Of a stretch of 41,754 nucleotides of DNA, positions 29,589-39,705 are shown piece by piece. The number at the start of each line of letters is the position of its first letter. Position 1 is the first letter of the stretch. Below the pieces are notes generated by a model. It had not been told where the DNA came from. It ran no database searches and saw only the letters and a program-made list of their open reading frames with translations. This DNA is from Paracoccaceae bacterium (lineage in GTDB: Bacteria > Pseudomonadota > Alphaproteobacteria > Rhodobacterales > Rhodobacteraceae): the NCBI GenBank assembly GCA_021741465.1, contig JAIOXV010000008.1, positions 1-41,754 of the forward strand. The letters are read 5' to 3'. Made by a program: the position numbers and the translations under genes.

Positions 29589-30572
29589 ATGAACAAGCTT
29601 GTCACCATCTACGGCGGTTCCGGTTTTGTCGGCCGCTACATCGCACGGCGCATGGCGCGTGAGGGTTGGCGCGTTCGCATCGCCGTTCGTCGCCCGAACG
29701 AGGCATTGTTCGTGAAGCCTTACGGCGTTGTCGGTCAGGTGGAGCCGGTGCTGTGCAATGTGCGCGATGATGCCTCGGTGCGCGCGGCCATGATCGGGGC
29801 GGATGCGGTGGTGAACTGTGTCGGAACCTTTGATCGCGGCGGCAAGAACAACTTCACCGCGGTTCAGGCAGAGGCCCCTGGCCGCATTGCCCGTTTGGCA
29901 GCCGAAGAGGGCGTGGCCAGCCTTGTGCACATTTCGGCCATTGGCGCGGATGTCGAAGGGGGCAGCCTTTATGCCCGTTCGAAGGGTGAGGGCGAAGCAG
30001 CCGTTCTAGCCGCCTTCCCCGGTGCAATGATTTTGCGGCCGTCGGTGATTTTCGGGTCGGAAGACAACTTCTTTAATCGCTTTGGCGCGATGTCGCGGCT
30101 TGGCCCAATCTTGCCGGTTGTCGGTGGCGAGACGCTTTTCCAGCCGGTTCATGTCGATGATGTGGCCCAAGCCGCTGTGAAGGGTGTCTTGGGCGAGGCT
30201 GCTGGGATTTATGAACTCGGCGGCCCCGAGACGGCCAGTTTCCGTGGCCTGATGGTCAAGATGCTTGAGGTGATCCGGCGTCGGCGTCTGGTGCTGAACA
30301 TTCCGTTCTTTGTGGCCAAGATCATGGCAACGGTTCTTGATTTCGCGTCGGCCCTTACCTTGGGTCTGATCCCGAACAAGATGCTGACGCGCGATCAGGT
30401 CGACAGCCTTGGGTCCGACAATGTTGTCAGCCCGGGCGCCAAGGGCTTTGCCGATCTGGGCATCCAGCCGGCAGATATGGAATCGGTGCTGCCCGAATAT
30501 ATGTGGTGCTACCGCCCCTCGGGCCAATACGCCGCCATCAAGGAATCGGCCAAGAACCTGCGGAAAGCCTGA
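29589..30572 (+). CDS. Complex I NDUFA9-subunit-like NAD(P)-dependent epimerase (atypical SDR)
   Basis: VTIYGGSGFVGRYIARRMAREGWRVRIAVRRPNEA; start chosen at ATG 29589. Confidence 0.9.
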   Translation: MNKLVTIYGGSGFVGRYIARRMAREGWRVRIAVRRPNEALFVKPYGVVGQVEPVLCNVRDDASVRAAMIGADAVVNCVGTFDRGGKNNFTAVQAEAPGRIARLAAEEGVASLVHISAIGADVEGGSLYARSKGEGEAAVLAAFPGAMILRPSVIFGSEDNFFNRFGAMSRLGPILPVVGGETLFQPVHVDDVAQAAVKGVLGEAAGIYELGGPETASFRGLMVKMLEVIRRRRLVLNIPFFVAKIMATVLDFASALTLGLIPNKMLTRDQVDSLGSDNVVSPGAKGFADLGIQPADMESVLPEYMWCYRPSGQYAAIKESAKNLRKA

Positions 30573-31373
30573 TTGGGCGATCTTGTCACATCGGCGCTTT
30601 TGGGCCTGATTGAAGGGCTGACCGAGTTTCTTCCGGTCTCGTCCACCGGGCATTTGTTGCTGTCATCGCATTTTCTGGGCTTTGAAAGTGCCGGAAAGAC
30701 CTTTGAGGTGGTGATCCAGCTTGGGGCGGTTTTGGCGCTTTTGACGGTTTACTTCGGCAAGCTCTGGCAGGTGTTTTCCACCGCGCATCGCGATCCGGCC
30801 TCCGCGCGGTTCATTGCATCGGTGACGCTGGCATTTTTGCCTGCGGTGTTCGTGGGCCTTTTGGCGCATGACTTCATCAAGACAGTGCTGTTCGAGACCC
30901 CGCGCCTGATTGCGATCATGTTGATTTTGGGCGGTTTTGTTCTTTTGTTCATAGACCGTATCGCCCCACCTGCGGTTCATACCGATCCAACGACTTTGCC
31001 CTTCCGCAAGGCATTGGTGATTGGCTGCGTGCAATGCCTGGCGATGGTGCCGGGCGTTTCGCGCTCTGGTGCCACAATTGTCGGTGCCTTGCTTTTGGGC
31101 GTGGAAAAGCGGGCCGCGGCAGAGTTTTCATTCTTTCTGTCGATGCCAACCATGGCGGCGGCTGTCGGGTATGACCTGTTGAAGAACCGCGATGTCTTGG
31201 ACTTTTCAGCGCTGTCACAGATTGGTGTCGGGTTCGGCTTGGCGTTCATCACGGGCGTTATCGTTGTCAAATGGCTGCTGGGGTATATCGGCCGGCATGG
31301 CTATGCCCTGTTCGGGTGGTGGCGAATCATCATTGGAACACTGGCTTTGGCCGCGCTTTCCATGGGGTATTGA
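30573..31373 (+). CDS. uppP: Undecaprenyl-diphosphatase (BacA/UppP)
   Basis: TTG start; [22 protein letters not shown] and [17 protein letters not shown]. Confidence 0.95.
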   Translation: MGDLVTSALLGLIEGLTEFLPVSSTGHLLLSSHFLGFESAGKTFEVVIQLGAVLALLTVYFGKLWQVFSTAHRDPASARFIASVTLAFLPAVFVGLLAHDFIKTVLFETPRLIAIMLILGGFVLLFIDRIAPPAVHTDPTTLPFRKALVIGCVQCLAMVPGVSRSGATIVGALLLGVEKRAAAEFSFFLSMPTMAAAVGYDLLKNRDVLDFSALSQIGVGFGLAFITGVIVVKWLLGYIGRHGYALFGWWRIIIGTLALAALSMGY

Positions 31374-31391
31374 CCAGATAGGTTACGAATG

Positions 31392-31470
31392 CTGACCCAT
31401 ATTCGGCAACAAAACGCCCCAAGGTCAGATCGAAGCACAAAAAACCACTAACTAGGTCAGCCATGCTGAC
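31392..31470. promoter_or_regulatory. Cluster of CTGACC/GGTCAG half-sites upstream of gltD, including GGTCAG-N5-CTGAC
   Basis: CTGACC 31392-31397, GGTCAG 31423-31428, GGTCAG 31455-31460 with CTGAC 31466-31470. Confidence 0.55.
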
Positions 31471-31535
31471 TTTTATTCCCGAGCGACCCAAAGTATGCCT
31501 GCGCGAGTAGGAATCCACTTCGGGGGTGCGCAGCC

Positions 31536-32972
31536 ATGGCCACGCAAAAGATGCTGAAATTCGTGACGGTGGGCAAAGAGATGCCGACCAAACGTGACGC
31601 CACCCTGCGCTCTGCCGATTTCAATGAGATTTATCGTGAGTTCGCTGCCGAGAAGGCCGCAGAGCAGGCCAGCCGGTGCAGCCAATGCGGCGTGCCCTAT
31701 TGTCAATCGCATTGCCCCTTGCACAACAACATTCCCGACTGGCTGCGCCTGACCGCCGAAGGCCGCCTGCAAGAAGCCTATGAGCTGAGCCAGGCCACCA
31801 ACACCTTCCCCGAAATCTGTGGCCGCATCTGCCCGCAGGACCGGCTGTGCGAAGGCAATTGCGTGATTGAAAGCTCGGGCCATGGCACCGTGACCATCGG
31901 CTCGGTCGAGAAATACCTGACCGACACCGCCTGGGAGCAAGGGTGGGTAAAACCCATCGTGCCGCACAGCGAACGGACGGAGTCTGTTGGCATCATCGGG
32001 GCCGGGCCGGGGGGGCTGTCGGCCGCCGACAATCTGCGCCGTGCCGGTGTGCAGGTCACGGTCTATGACCGCTATGACCGCGCGGGCGGGCTGCTGACCT
32101 ATGGCATCCCCGGCTTCAAGCTGGAAAAGCCGGTTGTGATGCAACGCATTGAACAGCTTGAAAAAGCTGGTGTGCAATTCGTGCTGAATTGCAATGTGGG
32201 CGTCGACATTTCCTTTGACGCGATCCGCGGCCAGCATGATGCGGTTCTGATCGCAACCGGCGTCTATAAGGTGCGCGCGATTGAGGCACCCGGCGTTGGC
32301 CTTTCCGGCATCGTCAAGGCGCTGGACTATCTGACCGCGTCAAACCGCAAGAGCTTTGGCGACGATGTGGCCGAGTTTGACAGCGGCACGCTGGATGCCA
32401 AGGGCAAGCGGGTGGTGGTGATCGGCGGCGGCGATACGGCGATGGACTGCGTGCGCACCGCCATCCGTCAAGGCGCGCTGAGCGTCAAATGTCTTTACCG
32501 CCGCGACAAGGCCAATATGCCCGGCTCGATGCGCGAAGTGCAGAATGCCGAAGAGGAAGGCGTTGAATTTGTTTGGCTTTCGGCGCCAAAAGGGTTCACA
32601 GGCGAAGGCGCCGTTGATGGTGTTTTGGTGCAGAAAATGCGCCTCGGGGCACCCGATAGCAGTGGCCGCCAGTCGCCCGAAGTCATCGAAGGCGCTGATT
32701 ACGTTGAAACGGCCGATCTGGTGGTGCAGGCGTTGGGATTTGAGCCTGAGGATCTGCCCGCCCAATGGGATGCCGACGATCTGGCCGTCACCCGCTGGGG
32801 CACCGTAAAGGCCGATTTCCGCAGCCACGCCACCAACCTGCCCGGCGTCTATGCTGCCGGCGATATTGTGCGCGGGGCGTCGTTGGTGGTCTGGGCCATT
32901 CGCGATGGGCGCGAGGCGGCAGATGCGATCTTGGAATATCTGGCCCAACCCGCTGCTGTGGCGGCCGAATAG
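31536..32972 (+). CDS. gltD: Glutamate synthase (NADPH) small subunit
   Basis: CSQCGVPYCQSHCPLHNNIPDWL, GRICPQDRLCEGNCV, two dinucleotide-binding motifs (GIIGAGPGGLSAA, VVIGGGDTAMDCV). Confidence 0.97.
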   Translation: MATQKMLKFVTVGKEMPTKRDATLRSADFNEIYREFAAEKAAEQASRCSQCGVPYCQSHCPLHNNIPDWLRLTAEGRLQEAYELSQATNTFPEICGRICPQDRLCEGNCVIESSGHGTVTIGSVEKYLTDTAWEQGWVKPIVPHSERTESVGIIGAGPGGLSAADNLRRAGVQVTVYDRYDRAGGLLTYGIPGFKLEKPVVMQRIEQLEKAGVQFVLNCNVGVDISFDAIRGQHDAVLIATGVYKVRAIEAPGVGLSGIVKALDYLTASNRKSFGDDVAEFDSGTLDAKGKRVVVIGGGDTAMDCVRTAIRQGALSVKCLYRRDKANMPGSMREVQNAEEEGVEFVWLSAPKGFTGEGAVDGVLVQKMRLGAPDSSGRQSPEVIEGADYVETADLVVQALGFEPEDLPAQWDADDLAVTRWGTVKADFRSHATNLPGVYAAGDIVRGASLVVWAIRDGREAADAILEYLAQPAAVAAE

Positions 32973-33063
32973 GCGGGGGGTTTGCGTATGGCGGGCCGAT
33001 GGCATGCGTATGGCATCCGTCCCGACACACGCCAGACAGGTGCGATAAACAGTGAAATTCATG

Positions 33064-33080
33064 GGTCAGCATATCTGACC
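33064..33080. promoter_or_regulatory. Perfect palindrome GGTCAG-CATAT-CTGACC 18 nt upstream of the 33098 start
   Basis: Inverted repeat seen directly; same half-sites and N5 spacing as the site upstream of gltD. Confidence 0.55.
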
Positions 33081-33097
33081 AAAACCGGAGTGCCAGA

Positions 33098-33805
33098 ATG
33101 AAAGCCCTATGCGCCGTTCCATTCCTGCTGTTCGCCCAGTCCGCCGCTGCGGGCAGCTTTGTCGCGCCCGAAGGCTGCACAACCTATCTGACCGTGCAGT
33201 CGCGTGGTTGCTATGTGGCAAACCACTACACCTGCGAGGCCGATCCGGCCGGTGACAAATGGCGCGCAGATTTTGATCAGGAAGGCCCCTTCTTCCTGTC
33301 GCGTATCGACGATGAGACGCAATGGCTTGAAAGTGTCGAGTTGAACAACGGGTTGGTTACCCAGACGCTGGATGGCGGCGCTGCCGATCCGGCAAGCTTT
33401 ACCAGCCTGATCGAAACCGGCCGCGATGATTTCATCTTCGAGCTTTCGAAGGACAATGGCGAACATTCCAAAGTGCGTGGTTACGACCGGCTGACCGGCA
33501 AGACCGTAACCATCGACGGGGTGACGCTGGATGAGACGGAATTCGAATATACCGAGACCGATGATGCCGGGGCGGTCCTGCGGCGGGCACGGGGAAATGA
33601 ATATGTCAGCCGCGAGTGGCGGATGTTTTTCTCAGGTGCCTCTGAATGGGATGACGGCGAAGGCAACTGGCTGCCGATGGACAGCCACCCGATGAAGTTC
33701 TTCCGCCCCGGCGACAAGGGCTTTGAATCCACCCAACCGATTTTCGACTGTGACGCTGTGCTGTCGCAGCTTTCCAAGGAGGGCCTGACCCATGACCAAC
33801 TTTGA
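33098..33805 (+). CDS. Secreted hypothetical protein, 235 aa, between gltD and gltB
   Basis: Signal peptide MKALCAVPFLLFAQSAAAG; cysteine-containing mature region (CTTYLTVQSRGCYVANHYTC); stop overlaps the gltB start by 14 nt. Confidence 0.88.
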   Translation: MKALCAVPFLLFAQSAAAGSFVAPEGCTTYLTVQSRGCYVANHYTCEADPAGDKWRADFDQEGPFFLSRIDDETQWLESVELNNGLVTQTLDGGAADPASFTSLIETGRDDFIFELSKDNGEHSKVRGYDRLTGKTVTIDGVTLDETEFEYTETDDAGAVLRRARGNEYVSREWRMFFSGASEWDDGEGNWLPMDSHPMKFFRPGDKGFESTQPIFDCDAVLSQLSKEGLTHDQL

Positions 33806-36800
33806 TGACGCCTGGGTAAAGGCCGAAGAAGCAAAGCGCGCTTGGCTGGATGCCAACGGGCTTTACAAGACCGAGGATGAGCATTCGTCCTGCGGCGTTG
33901 GGTTGGTGGTGGCCATTTCGGGCAAGCCCAGCCGCAAGGTGGTGGAAAACGGCATCAATGCGTTGAAAGCGGTCTGGCACCGTGGCGCGGTGGATGCCGA
34001 TGGCAAAACCGGCGACGGCGCGGGGATTCACGTGCAGATCCCGGTCAATTTCTTTTACGATCAGGTCCGCCGCACCGGGCATGAACCCGATCTTCACAAG
34101 CTGATTGCGGTTGGCCAGGTCTTTCTGCCGCGCACCGATTTCGGCGCTCAGGAACGCTGCCGGACCATCGTGGAAACCGAAGTGCTGCGCATGGGCCATT
34201 ACATCTATGGCTGGCGGCATGTGCCGGTGGACACATCCGTGCTGGGTGACAAGGCCAATGCGACCCGACCCGAGATTGAGCAGATCCTGATCCGCTGTGA
34301 AAAGGACATCGATCAGGAACAGTTCGAGCGCGAGCTTTACATCATTCGCCGCCGGATCGAAAAAGCCGCCAATGCTGCCGGGATTCAGGGCATGTATCTG
34401 TGCAGCCTGTCGTGCCGCAGCATCATCTATAAGGGCATGATGCTGGCCGAACAGGTGGCCACCTTCTACCCCGACCTGATGGATGAGCGGTTCGAAAGCG
34501 CCTTTGCGATCTATCACCAGCGCTATTCCACCAATACATTCCCGCAGTGGTGGCTGGCCCAACCTTTCCGCATGCTGGCCCATAATGGCGAGATCAACAC
34601 GCTGAAGGGCAACGTCAACTGGATGAAAAGCCATGAAATTCGCATGGCGTCCAACAACTTTGGCGATGCGGCCGAGGACATAAAGCCGATCATTCCCGGC
34701 GGCACTTCGGACAGCGGTGCGCTGGATGCGGTGTTTGAGGTTCTGGTGCGTTCGGGCCGGTCGGCGCCCATGGCGAAAACCATGCTGGTGCCCGAAGCCT
34801 GGTCCAAGGCCACGACCAATATGCCACGCGCCTGGGCTGACATGTATTCCTATTGCAACTCGGTCATCGAGCCTTGGGATGGCCCGGCGGCGCTGGCCAT
34901 GACCGATGGCCGCTGGGTCTGCGGCGGGCTTGACCGCAACGGGTTGCGGCCGATGCGCTATGTCATCACCGGCGACGGGATGCTGATTGCGGGGTCTGAG
35001 GCGGGCATGGTGCCGGTGGATGAAACCACGGTTCGCGAAAAAGGCGCGCTTGGGCCGGGGCAGATGATTGCCGTCGATATGACCGAGGGCAAGCTTTACC
35101 ACGACACCCAGATCAAGAACAAACTGGCCGCAGCCCAGCCCTATGGGGATTGGGTGGGCAAGATTGTCGATCTGAACGCGCTGTTGAAGGATGTGCCGGA
35201 AAAGGCGCATTTTACCGGGGCCGATCTGCGCAAGCGCCAGATTGCCGCGGGCTATTCTGTGGAAGAGCTGGAGCAGGTTCTGGCGCCGATGGCCGAGGAC
35301 GGTAAGGAAATGATCGCCTCGATGGGCGATGATACCCCGGCTGCGGTGTTGTCATCGGTCTATCGCCCGTTAAGCCATTTCTTCCGGCAGAACTTCAGCC
35401 AGGTCACCAACCCGCCGATCGACAGCCTGCGCGAAGGCCGGGTGATGAGCCTGAAGACCCGCTTTGGGAACCTGCGCAATGTGCTGGATGAAAACAACAG
35501 CCAGACCGAAATTCTGGTTCTGGAAAGCCCCTTCATCGGCAATGGTGAATATGACGTTCTGGTCAACCGCTTTGGCGATCAGGTGGCGTTCATCGACTGC
35601 ACCTTCCCCACCGACGCCGGCAGCGATGCCTTGCGTCAGGGGCTGGAGCGTATCCGCTCTGAGGCAGAGGTGGCCGTCAGCAGCGGTGCGGGGCAGTTGA
35701 TCCTGACCGATGAGCATCAGGGACCGGGCCGCGTGGCCATGCCGATGATCCTTGCGACTTCGGCGGTGCACAGCTGGTTGACGCGCAAGGGTTTGCGCAC
35801 CTTCTGTTCGATCAACGTGCGGTCGGCCGAATGCATCGACCCGCATTACTTTGCGGTGCTGATCGGGTCGGGCGCGACAACGGTGAACCCCTATCTGGCC
35901 GAAGACAGCATTGCCGACCGCATTGCGCGCGGCCTACTGGAGGGCAGCCTTCTGGATGCCATGCGCAACTATCGTGATGCGATTGACGCGGGCCTTTTGA
36001 AGATCATGTCGAAGATGGGCATTTCGGTGATCTCGTCCTATCGCGGCGGCCTGAACTTTGAAGCGGTGGGGCTTTCCCGCGCCATGGTGGCCGAATATTT
36101 CCCCGGTATGCAAAGCCGCATTTCCGGGATCGGTCTGGCGGGTTTGCAGCTGAAGGTGGAAGAGGTTCACGCCAAGGGCTGGAAGGGCGGCAATGACGTT
36201 CTGCCCATTGGCGGCATCTACAAGGCGCGGCGGTCGGGCGAAAAGCACGCTTGGGAAGCGCAGACCATGCACCTGTTGCAATCGGCCTGCGACCGGGCGT
36301 CTTATGACATGTGGAAGCAGTATTCGGCTGCGATGCGGGCCAATCCTCCGATCCATCTGCGCGACCTGCTTGAGATCAAGGAGCTGGGCAAGGCTGTGCC
36401 GATTGAAGAGGTGGAAAGCATCACCTCGATCCGCAAGCGCTTTGTAACGCCGGGCATGTCACTGGGCGCGCTGTCACCCGAAGCGCACAAGACGCTGAAC
36501 GTGGCGATGAACCGGATCGGGGCCAAATCGGACAGCGGCGAGGGCGGTGAAGACCCCGCCCATTTCCACCCCGAACCGAATGGCGACAACCCTTCGGCCA
36601 AGATCAAACAGGTGGCATCGGGGCGCTTTGGCGTAACAGCAGAATACCTGAACGCCTGTGAAGAGCTGGAAATCAAGGTGGCGCAGGGTGCCAAGCCCGG
36701 CGAAGGTGGGCAATTGCCGGGCATGAAGGTGACCGCGCTGATTGCGCGGCTGCGCCATTCGACCCAAGGTGTGACGCTGATTTCACCGCCGCCGCACCAT

Positions 36801-38330
36801 GACATCTATTCCATCGAAGACCTTGCGCAGCTGATCTATGACCTCAAACAGATCAACCCGCGCTGCAAGGTTACGGTAAAGCTGGTTGCGGCATCGGGCG
36901 TGGGCACGATTGCGGCAGGCGTGGCCAAAGCCAAGGCCGATATCATCCTGATTTCAGGCCACAACGGCGGTACCGGGGCCAGCCCTGCAACCAGCATCAA
37001 ATATGCCGGCCTGCCTTGGGAAATGGGCCTGACCGAGGCGCATCAGGTTCTTTCCATGAACAACCTGCGCGAACGGGTGACCTTGCGCACAGACGGCGGC
37101 CTGCGCACGGGCCGTGATATTGTCATGGCCGCAATGCTGGGGGCCGAGGAATACGGCATCGGTACGGCGGCGCTGATTGCGATGGGCTGTATCATGGTGC
37201 GTCAGTGCCAATCGAACACCTGTCCGGTGGGGGTTTGCACCCAAGACCAACGCCTGCGCGACAAGTTCACCGGCAGCGCTGACAAGGTGGTGAACCTGAT
37301 CACCTTCTATGCGCAGGAAGTTCGCGAAATTCTTGCCTCGATCGGGGCGCGGTCGATGGATGAGATCATCGGCAGGGCAGATTTGCTGACGCAGGTCAGC
37401 CGGGGTTCGGCGCATCTTGATGATCTTGACCTTAACCCGCTTCTGATCACCGTCGATGGTGCGAACCGCATCACCTATGACCGCTCCAAGCCGCGCAACG
37501 CGGTTCCCGACACGCTGGATGCCGAAATCATCAAGGACGGCCACCGCTTCTTTGAAGATGGCGAAAAGATGCAGCTGTCTTATGCGGTGCGCAACACGCT
37601 GCGCACGATCGGCACGCGGGCCAGCAGCCATATCGTCAAGAAGTTCGGCATGAAGAACAGCCTTCAGCCAGACCATCTGACGGTAAAGCTTTCGGGGTCT
37701 TGCGGGCAGTCTCTGGGGGCCTTTGCGGTGCAGGGCCTGAAGATCGAGGTGCAGGGCGATGCCAATGACTATGTCGGCAAGGGCCTGTCGGGTGGCACGA
37801 TCACGGTGCGGCCGCAGATGTCGTCACCGCTGACGGCCTGCGACAACACGATCATCGGCAATACCGTGCTTTATGGTGCAACCGCCGGCTATCTTTATGC
37901 GGCAGGCCGGGCCGGGGAACGCTTTGGCGTGCGCAACTCGGGCGCCTCGGTGGTGGTCGAGGGCTGCGGATCGAACGGCTGCGAATACATGACCGGTGGC
38001 GTGGCGGTGGTTCTGGGCAGCATCGGCGCCAACTTTGGCGCAGGCATGACCGGGGGCATGGCCTATGTCTATGATCCGGCGGGCACGGCCGAGGATTTCA
38101 TCAACATGGAAAGCCTTGTGACCTGCGGCATCGGCCACAGCCATTGGGAAGGCCAGCTGAAACGCCTGATCGAGGCCCATGCCGCCGAAACCGGTAGCCA
38201 TCTGGCGCAGCGCATTGTGGCAAACTGGGATACAGAGCGGGCGAACTTCCTGCAGATCTGCCCCAAGGAAATGCTTGTCCATCTGCCGCATCCCCTGTCG
38301 GACGAAGCGGTGAAGGTTCCGGCCGAATAA
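33792..38330 (+). CDS. gltB: Glutamate synthase (NADPH) large subunit
   Basis: CGVGLVVAISGKPSRKVVENGI glutaminase start; FMN domain SGHNGGTGASPATSIKYAGLPWEMGL; iron-sulfur CIMVRQCQSNTCPVGVCTQ. Confidence 0.98.
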   Translation: MTNFDDAWVKAEEAKRAWLDANGLYKTEDEHSSCGVGLVVAISGKPSRKVVENGINALKAVWHRGAVDADGKTGDGAGIHVQIPVNFFYDQVRRTGHEPDLHKLIAVGQVFLPRTDFGAQERCRTIVETEVLRMGHYIYGWRHVPVDTSVLGDKANATRPEIEQILIRCEKDIDQEQFERELYIIRRRIEKAANAAGIQGMYLCSLSCRSIIYKGMMLAEQVATFYPDLMDERFESAFAIYHQRYSTNTFPQWWLAQPFRMLAHNGEINTLKGNVNWMKSHEIRMASNNFGDAAEDIKPIIPGGTSDSGALDAVFEVLVRSGRSAPMAKTMLVPEAWSKATTNMPRAWADMYSYCNSVIEPWDGPAALAMTDGRWVCGGLDRNGLRPMRYVITGDGMLIAGSEAGMVPVDETTVREKGALGPGQMIAVDMTEGKLYHDTQIKNKLAAAQPYGDWVGKIVDLNALLKDVPEKAHFTGADLRKRQIAAGYSVEELEQVLAPMAEDGKEMIASMGDDTPAAVLSSVYRPLSHFFRQNFSQVTNPPIDSLREGRVMSLKTRFGNLRNVLDENNSQTEILVLESPFIGNGEYDVLVNRFGDQVAFIDCTFPTDAGSDALRQGLERIRSEAEVAVSSGAGQLILTDEHQGPGRVAMPMILATSAVHSWLTRKGLRTFCSINVRSAECIDPHYFAVLIGSGATTVNPYLAEDSIADRIARGLLEGSLLDAMRNYRDAIDAGLLKIMSKMGISVISSYRGGLNFEAVGLSRAMVAEYFPGMQSRISGIGLAGLQLKVEEVHAKGWKGGNDVLPIGGIYKARRSGEKHAWEAQTMHLLQSACDRASYDMWKQYSAAMRANPPIHLRDLLEIKELGKAVPIEEVESITSIRKRFVTPGMSLGALSPEAHKTLNVAMNRIGAKSDSGEGGEDPAHFHPEPNGDNPSAKIKQVASGRFGVTAEYLNACEELEIKVAQGAKPGEGGQLPGMKVTALIARLRHSTQGVTLISPPPHHDIYSIEDLAQLIYDLKQINPRCKVTVKLVAASGVGTIAAGVAKAKADIILISGHNGGTGASPATSIKYAGLPWEMGLTEAHQVLSMNNLRERVTLRTDGGLRTGRDIVMAAMLGAEEYGIGTAALIAMGCIMVRQCQSNTCPVGVCTQDQRLRDKFTGSADKVVNLITFYAQEVREILASIGARSMDEIIGRADLLTQVSRGSAHLDDLDLNPLLITVDGANRITYDRSKPRNAVPDTLDAEIIKDGHRFFEDGEKMQLSYAVRNTLRTIGTRASSHIVKKFGMKNSLQPDHLTVKLSGSCGQSLGAFAVQGLKIEVQGDANDYVGKGLSGGTITVRPQMSSPLTACDNTIIGNTVLYGATAGYLYAAGRAGERFGVRNSGASVVVEGCGSNGCEYMTGGVAVVLGSIGANFGAGMTGGMAYVYDPAGTAEDFINMESLVTCGIGHSHWEGQLKRLIEAHAAETGSHLAQRIVANWDTERANFLQICPKEMLVHLPHPLSDEAVKVPAE

Positions 38331-38349
38331 GCCACGAAGAAACGCGATC

Positions 38350-38374
38350 AGGCCCCCCAATCGGGGGCCTTTTT
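38350..38374 (+). terminator. Rho-independent terminator after gltB
   Basis: aggcccccc-aat-cgggggcct followed by TTTT. Confidence 0.85.
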
Positions 38375-39135
38375 CATGCCAGCGTCTGCCAAAGCAGGCG
38401 CAGCGCCATCGCGACCGAAACGGTCACGATCAGGGGCTTTATCAGCCGCGCGCCGATCTTCATCGCCATCCGCGCCCCAAGGGTGGCCCCGGCGATCTGG
38501 GCAAAGCCCATGGCAATGCCAACCCCCCACCACATCGCCCCCGATGGGATAAAAATCGCCAGCGATCCGATGTTCGACGCGAAGTTGAGCAGTTTGGTAT
38601 GGGCGGTGGCTTTCAGCATGCCAAAGCCCGCCAACATGACAAAGGCCAGCATGAAGAAACTGCCCGTCCCCGGCCCGAAGAACCCGTCATAAGCCGCGAT
38701 CAATGGCACGGCGGTGAACGCAAAGGCGGCAGGGCCAAGACGCTGAACGCGATCAAGGTCGGAAAGCCCCGGTTTCAGCGCAAAAAAGGCAGCCACAGCC
38801 ACCAGAATGACCGGCATGATGATGCGCAAGACGTCCGCAGGCATCGCCTTGGCCACCAGCGCGCCTGCGGCGGCCGAAAGGGCCGAGATGGCCGCCATGC
38901 CAAGCTGTTCGCGCAGCCGGACATGCCCCGCCCGGGCATAGGCAACGGTGGCCGTGCCCGCGCCGAAAGCGCCCTGCAGCTTGTTGGTGGCCAAAGCCTC
39001 AAGCGGGCTTGCCCCTGCAATCAGAAGCATCGGCATGGCAATCAACCCACCCCCGCCCGCAATGGAATCAACAAAACCTGCGGCGAAGGCTGCAACGATC
39101 AGAAGCAGCGCGAGGTGGGTGGAAATTTCAAACAT
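38374..39135 (-). CDS. Sulfite exporter TauE/SafE family membrane protein
   Basis: AAGFVDSIAGGGGLIAMPMLLIAGASPLEALATNKLQGAFG, multiple transmembrane segments. Confidence 0.92.
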   Translation of the reverse strand: MFEISTHLALLLIVAAFAAGFVDSIAGGGGLIAMPMLLIAGASPLEALATNKLQGAFGAGTATVAYARAGHVRLREQLGMAAISALSAAAGALVAKAMPADVLRIIMPVILVAVAAFFALKPGLSDLDRVQRLGPAAFAFTAVPLIAAYDGFFGPGTGSFFMLAFVMLAGFGMLKATAHTKLLNFASNIGSLAIFIPSGAMWWGVGIAMGFAQIAGATLGARMAMKIGARLIKPLIVTVSVAMALRLLWQTLA

Positions 39136-39144
39136 GATGGGCTT

Positions 39145-39705
39145 TCACGAAGCGCGGGCGATGGTGACGAAGGTATCGCCGTATTTGCGCTGGTCTTCCA
39201 GAGCAATCCCATCGGGCAGGACGGGCGGTGCGCCTTCCTCCCAGACAATCAGCGCGCCGGGGGCAATCCAGCCGCCCGCAACAGCCGCCGCCAACGCAGC
39301 CTCGCCCATGGATTTGCCATAGGGCGGATCAAGGAAGATCACCTCATAGGGCGCGGCAGGGTTTGGGCCGGGGGCGGTGGCGTCCTTGCGGAAAATCGCG
39401 GTTTCCGCCTCGGCCCGCATCAAGGCGATGTTGCGGGTCAAAAGCCCCAGCGCGGCCTTGCCGTTTTCCACAAAACTTGCGTGGCTGGCCCCCCGCGACA
39501 GCGCTTCGAGACCCAAGGCGCCCGTGCCGGCAAAGATATCCAGCACCCGCGCGCCGGAAAGAGGGTTGCCGTAGCCACCGTTGACAAGAAGATTGAAGAT
39601 TGCCTCGCGCACCCGGTCAGAGGTGGGCCGCAAATGCGCGGCAGGATCGCCCGCCCCCACCTCGGACAGCTTCAGACCCCGCGCGCGCCCTCCGACGATT
39701 CTCAT
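39145..39705 (-). CDS. rsmD: 16S rRNA (guanine966-N2)-methyltransferase RsmD
   Basis: MRIVGGRARGLKL, RPTSDRVREAIFNLL, DIFAGTGALGLEALSRGA, FLDPPYGK. Confidence 0.95.
   Translation of the reverse strand: MRIVGGRARGLKLSEVGAGDPAAHLRPTSDRVREAIFNLLVNGGYGNPLSGARVLDIFAGTGALGLEALSRGASHASFVENGKAALGLLTRNIALMRAEAETAIFRKDATAPGPNPAAPYEVIFLDPPYGKSMGEAALAAAVAGGWIAPGALIVWEEGAPPVLPDGIALEDQRKYGDTFVTIARAS

Noticed and set aside
33606-35210. 534-aa minus-strand ORF opposite gltB
   Set aside because: Antisense shadow; gltB frame is strongly supported.
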